52,255 nt of DNA from Streptomyces hyderabadensis (lineage in GTDB: Bacteria; Actinomycetota; Actinomycetes; Streptomycetales; Streptomycetaceae), in the NCBI RefSeq assembly GCF_020404845.1, contig NZ_JAIOJZ010000054.1:1-52255 (forward strand), read 5' to 3'. This document shows, piece by piece, positions 24,347 through 32,036 of this stretch. Numbering within the stretch: the first letter of the stretch is position 1; each line of letters starts with the position of its first letter. A program made the translations under genes and the position numbers. The notes beneath the pieces are model-generated. The model did no database searches, was not told the origin of the DNA, and saw nothing but the letters and a program-made list of their open reading frames with translations.

Positions 24347-25126
24347 ATGTCGCGCGACGCCCGCTGGAAGGCGCTGCTGGAGCTGCTCGTCGAGCGCGGC
24401 CGGCTGGACGTCGAGGAGGCGGCGGCCGAGCTGGAGGTCTCGGCCGCGACGATCCGCCGCGACTTCGACCGGCTCGCCGAGCAGCAGATGCTGGTGCGCA
24501 CGCGCGGGGGCGCGGTCGTCCACGGGGTGTCGTACGAACTGCCGCTGCGCTACAAGACCGCTCGCCGCGCCTCGGAGAAGCAGCGCGTGGCGCAGGCGGT
24601 CGCCGCCCTGGTGGCACCCGGTGAGGCGGTGGGTCTGACCGGGGGCACGACCACCACGGAGGTGGCGCGCGCCCTGGCCGTGCGCGCCGATCTGGCCTCC
24701 GGCACCCCCGCGCTGACCGTGGTCACCAACGCGCTCAACATCGCCAACGAGCTGGCCGTCCGGCCCCAGTTCAAGATCGTGGTGACCGGCGGGGTGGCCC
24801 GGGCGCAGTCGTACGAGCTGATCGGGCCGCTCGCGGACGGGGTGCTGGGCCAGGTGACCCTCGACGTGGCGGTCCTGGGCGTGGTCGCCTTCGACGTCGA
24901 GCACGGCGCCGCGGCCCACGACGAGGCGGAGGCCGCGATCAACCGGCTGCTGTGCGAGCGCGCCGAGCGGGTGGTCGTGGCCGCCGACTCCAGCAAGCTG
25001 GGCCGGCGGGCGTTCGCCCGGATCTGCGCGACCGGGTCGGTGGACACCCTGGTGACGGACGGTGCGGCCGACCCGGAGCTGGTCCACGGGTTCGAGGAGG
25101 CGGGGGTCCGGGTCGTCACGGCCTGA
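24347..25126 (+). CDS. DeoR/AgaR-type transcriptional regulator
   Basis: This 259-aa protein has a DeoR helix-turn-helix at residues 5-58 (LVERGRLDVEEAAAELEV, ATIRRDFDRLAEQ) and a sugar-phosphate sensor with TGGTTTTEVARA, VVTNALNIANEL and VVAADSSKLGRR. GGAGGCGCGG precedes ATG 24347. It is closest in look to AgaR-like regulators of aminosugar genes, matching the divergent SIS isomerase 126 bp away. A phosphorylated aminosugar is the likely inducer. Confidence 0.92.
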   Translation: MSRDARWKALLELLVERGRLDVEEAAAELEVSAATIRRDFDRLAEQQMLVRTRGGAVVHGVSYELPLRYKTARRASEKQRVAQAVAALVAPGEAVGLTGGTTTTEVARALAVRADLASGTPALTVVTNALNIANELAVRPQFKIVVTGGVARAQSYELIGPLADGVLGQVTLDVAVLGVVAFDVEHGAAAHDEAEAAINRLLCERAERVVVAADSSKLGRRAFARICATGSVDTLVTDGAADPELVHGFEEAGVRVVTA

Positions 25127-25170
25127 GCGCCCCGGAAGGCAGGCCCCGTCGGCCCCGGCAGCGGTGCCGG

Positions 25171-26184
25171 TCAGTGCCCGTGGCCGTCGGTGTGCTCCGG
25201 CGTGCCGGCCGGGCCGGACTCCGCCGCGCCCGCCGCCGATCCCGCGCGCACGGTGAACGCGGCGGTGTGGACCTCGCCCCCGTGCCGGAAGTCCAGGAAG
25301 AGGCGGTAGGCGCCGTCACTGGGCGCGGTGGCCGTGAAGGAGATCTCCGGGCCGGGCTCGGTGGTGCCGTCGCCGGGTTCGCCGTTCGGGTGGACGTGGA
25401 GGTAGGCGAGGTCGCCGGCGCGCAGGGCGACGAGGTGGCCGTAGGCGCCGAGGTAGGGCTGGAGGTCGTTGACGGGTTCGCCGTCGCGGGACACCTTCAG
25501 CTTCAGCTCGCTCGCCTTGCCGGGGCGCAGGGAGCCGGCGAGTTCGACCTGGTAGCCGTCGATCCGGGCGGTGCCGTTCGGGGCCGGCAGCCGCGCCGGC
25601 GCGTAGTGGCCCGAGGCCGCGAGGTCGGCGCCGAGGGTGAGGTTCTCGGCGTCCTTGCCCGCCGGGGTGAAGTCGGCGAAGACGCGGTAGCCGCCGGCCG
25701 CGGGCAGGTCGACGGGGGTGCTCCAGGTGCCGTCGGCGGCCCGGGTGGGGTGCAGGTGGCGGTAGGTGACCAGGTCGCGTGAGGCCAGGACGAGGTGGAG
25801 TTCCTTGTCGTGCTCCCGCTGGTACGCGGTCACGGCCTCGCCGCGCGCGTCCCGGACCGTGAAGCGCAGTTCGGTGCGCTGACCGGCGGTGACGCGCGGG
25901 GTGGCCAGGTCGAGAGTGTAGCCGCCCTCGGAGACCTGCAGCCCCCCGGCCGGGGCGCTCTCGTGTCCCCCGTGGCCGCCGCCCTCCTCCGGTCGCGGCG
26001 ACGGCTCGCCCCGGCCGCTCCGGTCGCCCTGTGCGTCTTGCGCGTCGTGCGCGTCGTGCGCGTCGTGGGGCGCGGGTGGGCTGTCGGCGACGATCGGGTC
26101 CACTCCGGCGCCGACGCCGTAGGCGGTGCCGAAGGTCGCGGTCAGGGCGGCGGCGAAGGCGGTGATCCTCAGTGCGGTGTGCAT
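25171..26184 (-). CDS. His-rich secreted/membrane-anchored copper-locus protein
   Basis: This 337-aa protein has an N-terminal hydrophobic segment, likely signal peptide or anchor (LRITAFAAALTATFGTAYGV), then a low-complexity metal-ligand stretch with HDAHDAHDAQDAQ and GGGHGGHES. Two immunoglobulin-like/YtkA-type beta domains follow, containing REHDKELHLVLAS, YRHLHP, AYLHVHPNGEP and a final EHTDGHGH tail. It probably binds copper outside the membrane. The start ATG 26184 sits behind a CsoR-type operator shared in mirror image with copZ. Unlike CopC it has no classical Met-rich site; the His pairs are the likely ligands. Confidence 0.85.
   Translation of the reverse strand: MHTALRITAFAAALTATFGTAYGVGAGVDPIVADSPPAPHDAHDAHDAQDAQGDRSGRGEPSPRPEEGGGHGGHESAPAGGLQVSEGGYTLDLATPRVTAGQRTELRFTVRDARGEAVTAYQREHDKELHLVLASRDLVTYRHLHPTRAADGTWSTPVDLPAAGGYRVFADFTPAGKDAENLTLGADLAASGHYAPARLPAPNGTARIDGYQVELAGSLRPGKASELKLKVSRDGEPVNDLQPYLGAYGHLVALRAGDLAYLHVHPNGEPGDGTTEPGPEISFTATAPSDGAYRLFLDFRHGGEVHTAAFTVRAGSAAGAAESGPAGTPEHTDGHGH
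26033..26068 (-). repeat. 9-bp tandem repeat encoding His-Asp-Ala
   Basis: About four units of GCGTCGTGC (first unit diverged) encode the HDA repeat of the His-rich copper protein. It is an expandable metal-ligand tract. Confidence 0.7.
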
Positions 26185-26244
26185 GGCGGTCGTCTCCTCG
26201 GATTGCGGGTCTCCGGGGCACGCGGAGACCTCTCCACGCACTTC

Positions 26245-26272
26245 AACATACCCCTGGGGGGTACTCAGTCAA
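26245..26272 (-). promoter_or_regulatory. Promoter of the His-rich copper gene
   Basis: TTGACT (26267-26272), a 16-bp spacer and TATGTT (26245-26250) on the minus strand. The spacer is occupied by the CsoR-type operator. Confidence 0.65.
26248..26265. promoter_or_regulatory. CsoR-type copper operator 1
   Basis: ATACCCCTGGGGGGTACT fits the TACCCC-x-GGGGTA pattern bound by the copper repressor CsoR in actinobacteria. It is the exact reverse complement of operator 2 at 26294-26311. It overlaps the spacer and -10 of the minus-strand promoter. Confidence 0.8.
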
Positions 26273-26285
26273 GCCATGGAGGCAC

Positions 26286-26314
26286 TTGCTTTCAGTACCC
26301 CCCAGGGGTATACA
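26286..26314 (+). promoter_or_regulatory. Promoter of copZ-copA
   Basis: TTGCTT (26286-26291), a 17-bp spacer and TATACA (26309-26314). The spacer contains operator 2. Confidence 0.65.
26294..26311. promoter_or_regulatory. CsoR-type copper operator 2
   Basis: AGTACCCCCCAGGGGTAT is an exact 18-bp mirror copy of operator 1. It lies in the spacer of the copZ promoter. The centres of the two sites are 46 bp apart. Confidence 0.8.
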
Positions 26315-26373
26315 TGGAACGGCCGGAGCGGATACCCCCGCCCCGTATTCGTTTCACGACCTCGGAGGAAGCC

Positions 26374-26619
26374 ATGCCCGCGAACGTCACCACTCCCGCC
26401 GTCTCCCCCGTGACCACCACCTACGCCGTCGCCGGCATGAGCTGCGGCCACTGCAGCGCCACGCTCACCCGGGTGATCGGCGAGCTGGACGGTGTCACGG
26501 GTGTCGACGTCCAGCTCGACACCGGCCGGGTCACGGTCACCGCCGCCGCCGAGCCGGACGACGCCGCGGTCGCCGCGGTGGTCGACGAGGCCGGCTACGA
26601 GCTGACCGGCCGCGTCTGA
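26374..26619 (+). CDS. copZ: Copper chaperone CopZ
   Basis: This 81-aa protein starts at ATG 26374 after GGAGGA. It is a single HMA domain with the copper motif GMSCGHCS at about residues 21-28 and the VDEAGYEL end block. It would carry Cu(I) to the ATPase encoded 78 bp downstream. The N-terminal ten residues before TYAVAGMSC are a short extension. Transcription is expected to be relieved by copper through CsoR; no csoR gene is in the window. Confidence 0.92.
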   Translation: MPANVTTPAVSPVTTTYAVAGMSCGHCSATLTRVIGELDGVTGVDVQLDTGRVTVTAAAEPDDAAVAAVVDEAGYELTGRV

Positions 26620-26697
26620 CCGGCCCGCACTCCCCCGCCGCACCAGCCGGGACCCGCGCGCCGGGTCCCGGCCGACGACCCCGCATCAGGAGCAGCC

Positions 26698-28959
26698 ATG
26701 ACCACCAGTACGACCAGCGCACCAGCCGAGGTGGAACTCGCCATCGGCGGCATGACCTGTGCCTCGTGCGCCGCCCGGATCGAGAAGAAGCTCAACCGGA
26801 TGGAGGGGGTCACCGCCACCGTCAACTACGCGACGGAGAAGGCGAAGGTCAGCTATGCCGGTGACGTGTCCGTCCCGGAGCTGATCGCCACGGTCGAGGC
26901 CACCGGGTACACGGCCCGCGAACCGGAGCCGGTCCGTACCGAGCCCGCGAGCGGCACGGCGGGCGCCGAGCCCGACGACGCGCTGCGGCCGCTGCGGCAG
27001 CGGCTGGTGACGGCCGTGGTACTGGCGGTCCCGGTCATCGCCATGGCGATGGTGCCGGCGCTGCAGTTCGAGTACTGGCAGTGGCTGTCGCTGACCCTGG
27101 CGGCGCCCGTGGTGACCTACGCGGCCTGGCCCTTCCACCGGGCCGCGTTCACCAACGCCCGGCACGGCGCGGCCACCATGGACACCCTGATCTCGGTCGG
27201 CACCTCGGCCGCCTTCCTGTGGTCGCTGTGGGCGCTGTTCCTCGGCACCGCGGGCACGCCCGGCATGACCCACCCCTTCGAGCTGACCATCGCCCGCGGC
27301 GACGGCTCCGGGAACATCTACCTGGAGGCGGCGGCCGGGGTGACCGCCTTCATCCTCGCCGGGCGCTACTTCGAGGCCCGCTCCAAGCGCAAGGCCGGTG
27401 CCGCGCTCAAGGCCCTGCTGGAACTGGGCGCCAAGGACGTCACCGTGATCAGGGACGGCCGCGAGGAGCAGATCCCGGTCGGTGACCTGAAGGCCGGGGA
27501 CCGCTTCCTGGTGCGCCCCGGCGAGAAGATCGCGACCGACGGCACGGTCGTCGAGGGCACGTCGGCCGTCGACGCGTCGATGCTGACCGGCGAGTCCGTG
27601 CCGGTCGAGGTCGGCGTGGGCGACGGCGTCACCGGGGCGACCGTGAACGCGGGCGGCCGGCTGGTCGTCGAGGCGACGCGGGTCGGCGCGGACACCCAGC
27701 TGGCGCGGATGGCCAAGCTGGTCGAGGACGCGCAGAACGGCAAGGCGGCCGCCCAGCGGCTCGCCGACCGCATCTCCGGCGTCTTCGTCCCCGTCGTCAT
27801 CGCCCTCGCGCTGGCCACCCTCGGCTTCTGGATCGGCAACGGCTCCGGGCTGACCGCCGCGTTCACCGCCGCCGTCGCCGTCCTGATCATCGCCTGCCCC
27901 TGCGCGCTGGGCCTGGCCACCCCGACCGCGCTGATGGTCGGCACCGGGCGCGGCGCCCAGCTCGGCATCCTCATCAAGGGCCCCGAGGTCCTGGAGTCCA
28001 CCCGCAAGGTCGACACCATCGTGCTGGACAAGACCGGGACCGTCACCACCGGTCGCATGACCCTGCTCGCCGTGCATCCCGCCGACGGCACCGACGAGGC
28101 CGAAGTGCTCCGGCTGGCCGGGGCGTTGGAACACGCCTCGGAGCACCCGATCGCGCAGGCGGTGGCCGCGGGTGCCACCGAGCGGGCCGGCGCCCTGCCC
28201 GCTCCGGAGGACTTCGCCAACGTGCCGGGGCTCGGCGTCCAGGGCGTCGTCGAGGGCCATGCGGTCCTGGTGGGCCGCGAGCAGCTGCTCGCCGAGTGGG
28301 CCATGGAACTGCCCGCCGGCCTGGCCCGGGCCAAGGCCGAGGCGGAGCGGGCCGGCCGCACCGCGATCGCCGTCGCCTGGGACGGCGAGGCCCGGGCGGT
28401 CCTGGAGGTCGCCGACGCGGTCAAGGACACCAGCGCCGAGGCGATCACCCGGCTGCGCGCCCTCGGCCTGACGCCGGTGCTGCTGACCGGTGACAACGAG
28501 GCGGTGGCCCGCTCCGTCGCCCGCGAGGTCGGCATCGACGCCGAGCACGTCGTCGCCGAGGTGATGCCCGAGGACAAGGTCGCCGTCGTCAAGCGCCTGC
28601 AGGGCGAGGGGCGTTCGGTGGCGATGGTCGGCGACGGGGTCAACGACGCCGCCGCGCTCGCCCAGGCCGACCTGGGGCTCGCCATGGGCACCGGCACGGA
28701 CGCCGCCATCGAGGCGGGCGACCTTACCCTCGTCCGCGGGGACCTGCGCGCCGCGGCCGACGCCATCCGGCTGGCCCGCAAGACGCTCGGCACCATCAAG
28801 TCCAACCTGTTCTGGGCCTTCGCCTACAACGTCGCCGCGCTGCCCCTCGCCGCGGCCGGGCTGCTCAACCCGATGATCGCCGGGGCGGCCATGGCCTTCT
28901 CCTCCGTCTTCGTCGTCGGCAACAGCCTGCGCCTGCGGGGTTTCAAGGCCGCGCACTGA
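26698..28959 (+). CDS. copA: Copper-exporting P1B-type ATPase
   Basis: This 753-aa protein has one N-terminal HMA domain (GMTCASCAARIE, about 18-29), eight predicted membrane helices, the actuator TGES motif (MLTGESVPV), the ion-site CPC in IIACPCALGLATPTALMVG (about 400), the phosphorylated Asp in DKTGTVT (about 444), SEHPIAQAV, and the hinge GDGVNDAAALAQ. CPC with the C-terminal MAFSSVFVVGNSLRLR (Met/Ser-Ser) fits group 1B-1, Cu(I)/Ag(I) export. AGGAG precedes the ATG. Confidence 0.96.
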   Translation: MTTSTTSAPAEVELAIGGMTCASCAARIEKKLNRMEGVTATVNYATEKAKVSYAGDVSVPELIATVEATGYTAREPEPVRTEPASGTAGAEPDDALRPLRQRLVTAVVLAVPVIAMAMVPALQFEYWQWLSLTLAAPVVTYAAWPFHRAAFTNARHGAATMDTLISVGTSAAFLWSLWALFLGTAGTPGMTHPFELTIARGDGSGNIYLEAAAGVTAFILAGRYFEARSKRKAGAALKALLELGAKDVTVIRDGREEQIPVGDLKAGDRFLVRPGEKIATDGTVVEGTSAVDASMLTGESVPVEVGVGDGVTGATVNAGGRLVVEATRVGADTQLARMAKLVEDAQNGKAAAQRLADRISGVFVPVVIALALATLGFWIGNGSGLTAAFTAAVAVLIIACPCALGLATPTALMVGTGRGAQLGILIKGPEVLESTRKVDTIVLDKTGTVTTGRMTLLAVHPADGTDEAEVLRLAGALEHASEHPIAQAVAAGATERAGALPAPEDFANVPGLGVQGVVEGHAVLVGREQLLAEWAMELPAGLARAKAEAERAGRTAIAVAWDGEARAVLEVADAVKDTSAEAITRLRALGLTPVLLTGDNEAVARSVAREVGIDAEHVVAEVMPEDKVAVVKRLQGEGRSVAMVGDGVNDAAALAQADLGLAMGTGTDAAIEAGDLTLVRGDLRAAADAIRLARKTLGTIKSNLFWAFAYNVAALPLAAAGLLNPMIAGAAMAFSSVFVVGNSLRLRGFKAAH

Positions 28960-28973
28960 CCCACCGCCGCACC

Positions 28974-29012
28974 GGGCCGCCGGCCAACTCCGCGAGGAGC
29001 GACCGGCGGCCC
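28974..29012 (+). terminator. Stem-loop terminator after copA
   Basis: GGGCCGCCGG (28974-28983) and CCGGCGGCCC (29003-29012) form a perfect 10-bp stem with a 19-nt loop, extendable by CACC/CGGTG with a two-base bulge. It starts 14 bp past the copA stop. Confidence 0.65.
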
Positions 29013-29146
29013 TCCGGTGCCCGGACCCGCCCGTTCGGTCCACACCGCGCGTACCGGTGCGGGACGCCTCCGCCCCCGCACCGCACCGCCCCGGACCGGG
29101 GCGCGCCGGGACCGGGCCACCCCGCCCGGAACCCCGGACGAGGACC

Positions 29147-29400
29147 GGCCGAAGCACACGGCCCGGACCAGGACGCGGACGGGCCGAAGCACACCGCCTG
29201 TTCCGGGGCAGGACGGGCCGAGCCACGCCGCCCCCGGACCGGGACACGACGCGACCGACCCGCCCCGCCCAAACGCGAGCGCGACGCGACCGAACGACCC
29301 GCCCACCCAAAATCCGAGCACGACGCGACCGAACCGACCCGCTCCGCCCAAACCCGAGCCCGACTCGATCAAACCACCCCGCCCGTGCCGTTACCGCTCG
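29147..29400. repeat. Degenerate tandem repeats in the copA-PAP2 gap (28960-29503)
   Basis: The 544-bp gap between copA and the PAP2 gene holds the copA terminator and two adjacent degenerate arrays. Units beginning GGCCGAAGC or GGCCGAGCC start at 29147, 29182 and 29216 (34-35 bp). Units beginning GCGACCGA start at 29251, 29286 and 29325, with a diverged one at 29365 (35-40 bp). Copies share a CGACC...CCGCCC...AAxC...GAGC pattern. Open frames cross the arrays on both strands, but the peptides are Arg/Pro/Thr or Gly/Arg/Val low complexity, so I treat it as non-coding. Confidence 0.6.
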
Positions 29401-29503
29401 CCGGAAGCCCCGGCATCCCCCGGACGGCCCCCGTCCACGCGCCGCCGGGGCCTCCGGCGACCAGGATGGACCGGATCCCCGTCTCCCCGCGGAGCAGGAG
29501 CCC

Positions 29504-30160
29504 ATGACCGAACCGACCCACGCCGACGGCGGCAGCCGGGGCCCGCTCGGGCGGTCGCCCGGTCCGGGATCCGCGCCGGAGCGGGCCCTCGCGGCCGTGC
29601 TCGGGGAGCTGCGCGCCGTGGACGGCGCGCTGTACGCGGCGGTGGCCGCCACGTCCACGCCCACGCTCGACCGGGCGCTGCGGCGCCTGTCCCGAGCCGC
29701 GGACCATTCGAAGATCTCGCTCGGGATCGCCGCCGCGCTCGCGCTCGGCGGTGCGCGGGCGCGGCGCGCGGCACTCGTCGGCGTGGGGGCCGTCGCCGTC
29801 GCGTCGGCCTCGACGAACCTGCTGGGCAAGCGCCTGGTGCACCGGGCGCGACCGGACCGGGAGGCGGCGCGGGTGACGGTGGACCGGTATGTGCCCATGC
29901 CCGCGTCGGCGTCGTTCCCGTCGGGGCACACGGCCGCGGCGGTCGCGTTCGCCACGGCCGTCGGTGTCGTCCTGCCCGAGGCCGCCGTGCCGCTGGGCGC
30001 GCTGGCGGGCGCCGTCGGCTACTCCCGGGTCCACACCGGCGTGCACTATCCCGGTGACGTCGCCGCGGGCGCCGTCCTGGGCATCGCCAGTGCGGCGGCC
30101 GCTCTCGCGGCGGCGGCGTCGGCCCGGGTGCGTCAGCCGAACGCCTTCACGGCCTGGTAG
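29504..30160 (+). CDS. PAP2-family membrane phosphatase
   Basis: This 218-aa protein starts at ATG 29504 (GCAGGAG upstream). The three lipid-phosphatase motifs are present: KRLVHRARPDR (about 110), SFPSGHTAA (about 139) and SRVHTGVHYPGD (about 175-186), with helices between them. It would dephosphorylate a lipid phosphate or undecaprenyl-PP-type substrate at the membrane. Its last ten codons overlap, tail to tail, the end of the phospholipase A2 gene by 28 bp. Confidence 0.9.
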   Translation: MTEPTHADGGSRGPLGRSPGPGSAPERALAAVLGELRAVDGALYAAVAATSTPTLDRALRRLSRAADHSKISLGIAAALALGGARARRAALVGVGAVAVASASTNLLGKRLVHRARPDREAARVTVDRYVPMPASASFPSGHTAAAVAFATAVGVVLPEAAVPLGALAGAVGYSRVHTGVHYPGDVAAGAVLGIASAAAALAAAASARVRQPNAFTAW

Positions 30161-30585
30161 TACGTCCAGGCCGTGCTGTTGCAGGCGGTCTTGGTGGCGC
30201 CGCCGTAACCGGCGCAGACGCGCTTGAGATCCTCGTAGAAGGCGCTGTCCAGACGGGACTTGTTGGCGCTGAAGGTGCCCGCGTCCTTGTAGTTGCGGTA
30301 GCCGAAGTCGTGCCGTGCGCAGGAGGTGCTGAAGGGGAATCCGAACGGGTTGTCCGGCGAGGAGGAGCAGTAGTCGGTGGTCCAGTCGAAGCCGTAGGCG
30401 GACCAGGCGGACTGGTTCGCCCGTGCGGCGGTCCAGGCGTTGTAGCTGGACGCGCTGGTCTGCGTCCAGCTCGCGAGTACCTGTGCCTTGTCGGCGGGAG
30501 CTGCGTCGGCGGCCGTCGCGGTGGCGACGACGGTGGTCACGGCCAGGGCCGCGGCGCCGAGTCCGGTGGCGAGTCTGCGGTGCAT
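30133..30585 (-). CDS. Secreted prokaryotic phospholipase A2
   Basis: This is a 150-aa precursor. The signal peptide covers residues 1-28 (cleavage after the AADA segment), giving a 122-aa mature enzyme starting APADKAQVL, the size of Streptomyces violaceoruber PLA2. The catalytic His-Asp pair is in CARHDFGYRN, the calcium Asp is in the DYCSSSPDNPFGFPF region, and four Cys form two disulfides. It ends YYQAVKAFG like known members, so its stop is real. ATG 30585 has GGAGG 7 nt upstream. It hydrolyses the sn-2 ester of phospholipids outside the cell. Confidence 0.95.
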   Translation of the reverse strand: MHRRLATGLGAAALAVTTVVATATAADAAPADKAQVLASWTQTSASSYNAWTAARANQSAWSAYGFDWTTDYCSSSPDNPFGFPFSTSCARHDFGYRNYKDAGTFSANKSRLDSAFYEDLKRVCAGYGGATKTACNSTAWTYYQAVKAFG

Positions 30586-30712
30586 TCCCACACCTCCATG
30601 AGGACGCGGCCCACCCCTGGGCCGCAGGTTCATGTCAAGATGATGCGCATCCGCACCCCCCGTTCACACCTCCGGCGGCCCAACTCGCTGTGAACATCTC
30701 GGCTTTGAGGTC

Positions 30713-31828
30713 TTACGCGCGCCCCTCGGGAGCCCAGTCCGGGTGGTCGCCGTGCATCGCGGAGTGGAAGGGGTCACCGGCGACGATCTCGCCCGCGCGC
30801 ACCGGCCGTCCGGTGAACGCCGCCTTGTACAGGGCCGCGGCGAACTCCAGCGTGGCGCGGGCCTCCGGGCCGCTGCCCGGCGGGCGGGTGCCGGCGTCCC
30901 AGGCGTCCAGTACGGCGCCGAGCTGCGCCGCGTGGGAACTGGGCACGTCGGCGGCGGGGCCGCCCCAGGCGGCGGCGCGTTCGGGCCGGACGTGCCGGGC
31001 CGGGGTGTAGCTCCAGTCGGCGTTGCGGTGCCCGTACAGGTGCGTCAACTCGACCGTGGCGTCGGCGCAGTCGACGCGTATCCGGCTCACCTCGTCCGGG
31101 GAGAGCACGCTGTTGACGACGGTGGCGAGGGCGCCGCTGCCGAAGCGCACCAGGGCGGTGGAGACGTCCTCGCTCTCGGTGTCGTGCACCAGCCGCGAGG
31201 CCATGGCCCGTATCTCCGCCCAGGGGCCGAGCAGATGGAGCAGCAGGTCGTACTGGTGGATGCCGTGGCCCATGGTCGGGCCGCCGCCCTCGGTGGTCCA
31301 GCGGCCGCGCCACGGCACCGCGTAGTAGGCGGCGTCGCGGTGCCAGGTCGTCTGGCAGTGCGCGACCAGCGGGGCGCCCAGTTCGCCGCTCCTGATCAGT
31401 GCGCGGGCGTGCGCCGCGCCGGAGCCGTACCGGTGCTGGAAGACCACGGACGCGTACGCCCCGGAGGCCTCCTCGGCCGCCGCGATGTCGTCGTACTCGG
31501 CGAGGGAGAGGCACAGCGGCTTCTCGCACAGCACCCAGGCACCGGCCTTCAGCGCGGCCACCGTCTGCTCCCGGTGCAGCGCCGGCGGCGTGCCGATCAG
31601 CACCAGGTCGGGCCGTACGGCGTCCAGCATGGCGCCCGTCGACGCGTACCCGGCGATGTCGCCGGGCACCTGCGCGCGGAAGGCGTCGAGCCGCACGGGG
31701 TCCACGTCGACGGCGGCGACCAGTTCGGTGCGGTCGGCGTGGGCGGCGAGGGCGGACAGGTGACTGCCGGTGACGATGGCACCGGTACCGATCACGGCCA
31801 CCCGGCGGCGGGCGGGACGTGGGGCCAT
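30713..31828 (-). CDS. Gfo/Idh/MocA-family NAD(P)-dependent dehydrogenase
   Basis: This 371-aa protein has an N-terminal Rossmann fold (VAVIGTGAIVTGSHLSAL, GTPPALHREQ) with the family EKPLCLSLAEYD motif around residue 100, and a C-terminal sheet domain with GGGPTMGHGIHQYDLLLHLLG, the catalytic His region. It oxidises or reduces a sugar, inositol or derivative; the substrate is unknown. GAGGAGG precedes ATG 31828; longer upstream readings run through the operator and the next gene. A LacI-type operator 46 bp upstream suggests sugar-induced expression by a regulator outside the window. Confidence 0.92.
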   Translation of the reverse strand: MAPRPARRRVAVIGTGAIVTGSHLSALAAHADRTELVAAVDVDPVRLDAFRAQVPGDIAGYASTGAMLDAVRPDLVLIGTPPALHREQTVAALKAGAWVLCEKPLCLSLAEYDDIAAAEEASGAYASVVFQHRYGSGAAHARALIRSGELGAPLVAHCQTTWHRDAAYYAVPWRGRWTTEGGGPTMGHGIHQYDLLLHLLGPWAEIRAMASRLVHDTESEDVSTALVRFGSGALATVVNSVLSPDEVSRIRVDCADATVELTHLYGHRNADWSYTPARHVRPERAAAWGGPAADVPSSHAAQLGAVLDAWDAGTRPPGSGPEARATLEFAAALYKAAFTGRPVRAGEIVAGDPFHSAMHGDHPDWAPEGRA

Positions 31829-31873
31829 GCGGTCCTCCTCGGCGGGCGGCGCGACGGGACGCGCACCCGGGTA

Positions 31874-31885
31874 GAAAGCGCTTTC
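31874..31885. promoter_or_regulatory. LacI-family operator upstream of the dehydrogenase gene
   Basis: GAAAGCGCTTTC is a perfect 12-bp palindrome with the central CG pair typical of LacI/GalR operators. It lies just downstream of the predicted transcript start, so it would act as a block to elongation or clearance. Confidence 0.7.
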
Positions 31886-31896
31886 AAACAGAGCCG

Positions 31897-31926
31897 ACCC
31901 TAAGCGGGGAGCGATGGCCCGGACAA
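31897..31926 (-). promoter_or_regulatory. Promoter of the Gfo/Idh/MocA gene
   Basis: TTGTCC (31921-31926), an 18-bp spacer and TAGGGT (31897-31902) on the minus strand, a good Streptomyces housekeeping match. Confidence 0.6.
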
Positions 31927-32036
31927 CCCCCACCGTTTGCGGGCCGGGCGTACGGCTGGTCGACTGTCGCGGGGGGACCGGGGCCGACGCGATCGCGTCG
32001 GCCCGCCCTCGAGTTCTCTCCGGAAGGAGTCCAGGC

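Noticed and set aside
29147..29400. CRISPR array
   Set aside because: Units are degenerate along their whole length with no conserved repeat/unique spacer alternation, and no cas genes are nearby.
26686..29955. Minus-strand open frame of 1089 codons
   Set aside because: Antisense to copA and through the repeat spacer; Gly/Arg/Val/Asp low complexity.
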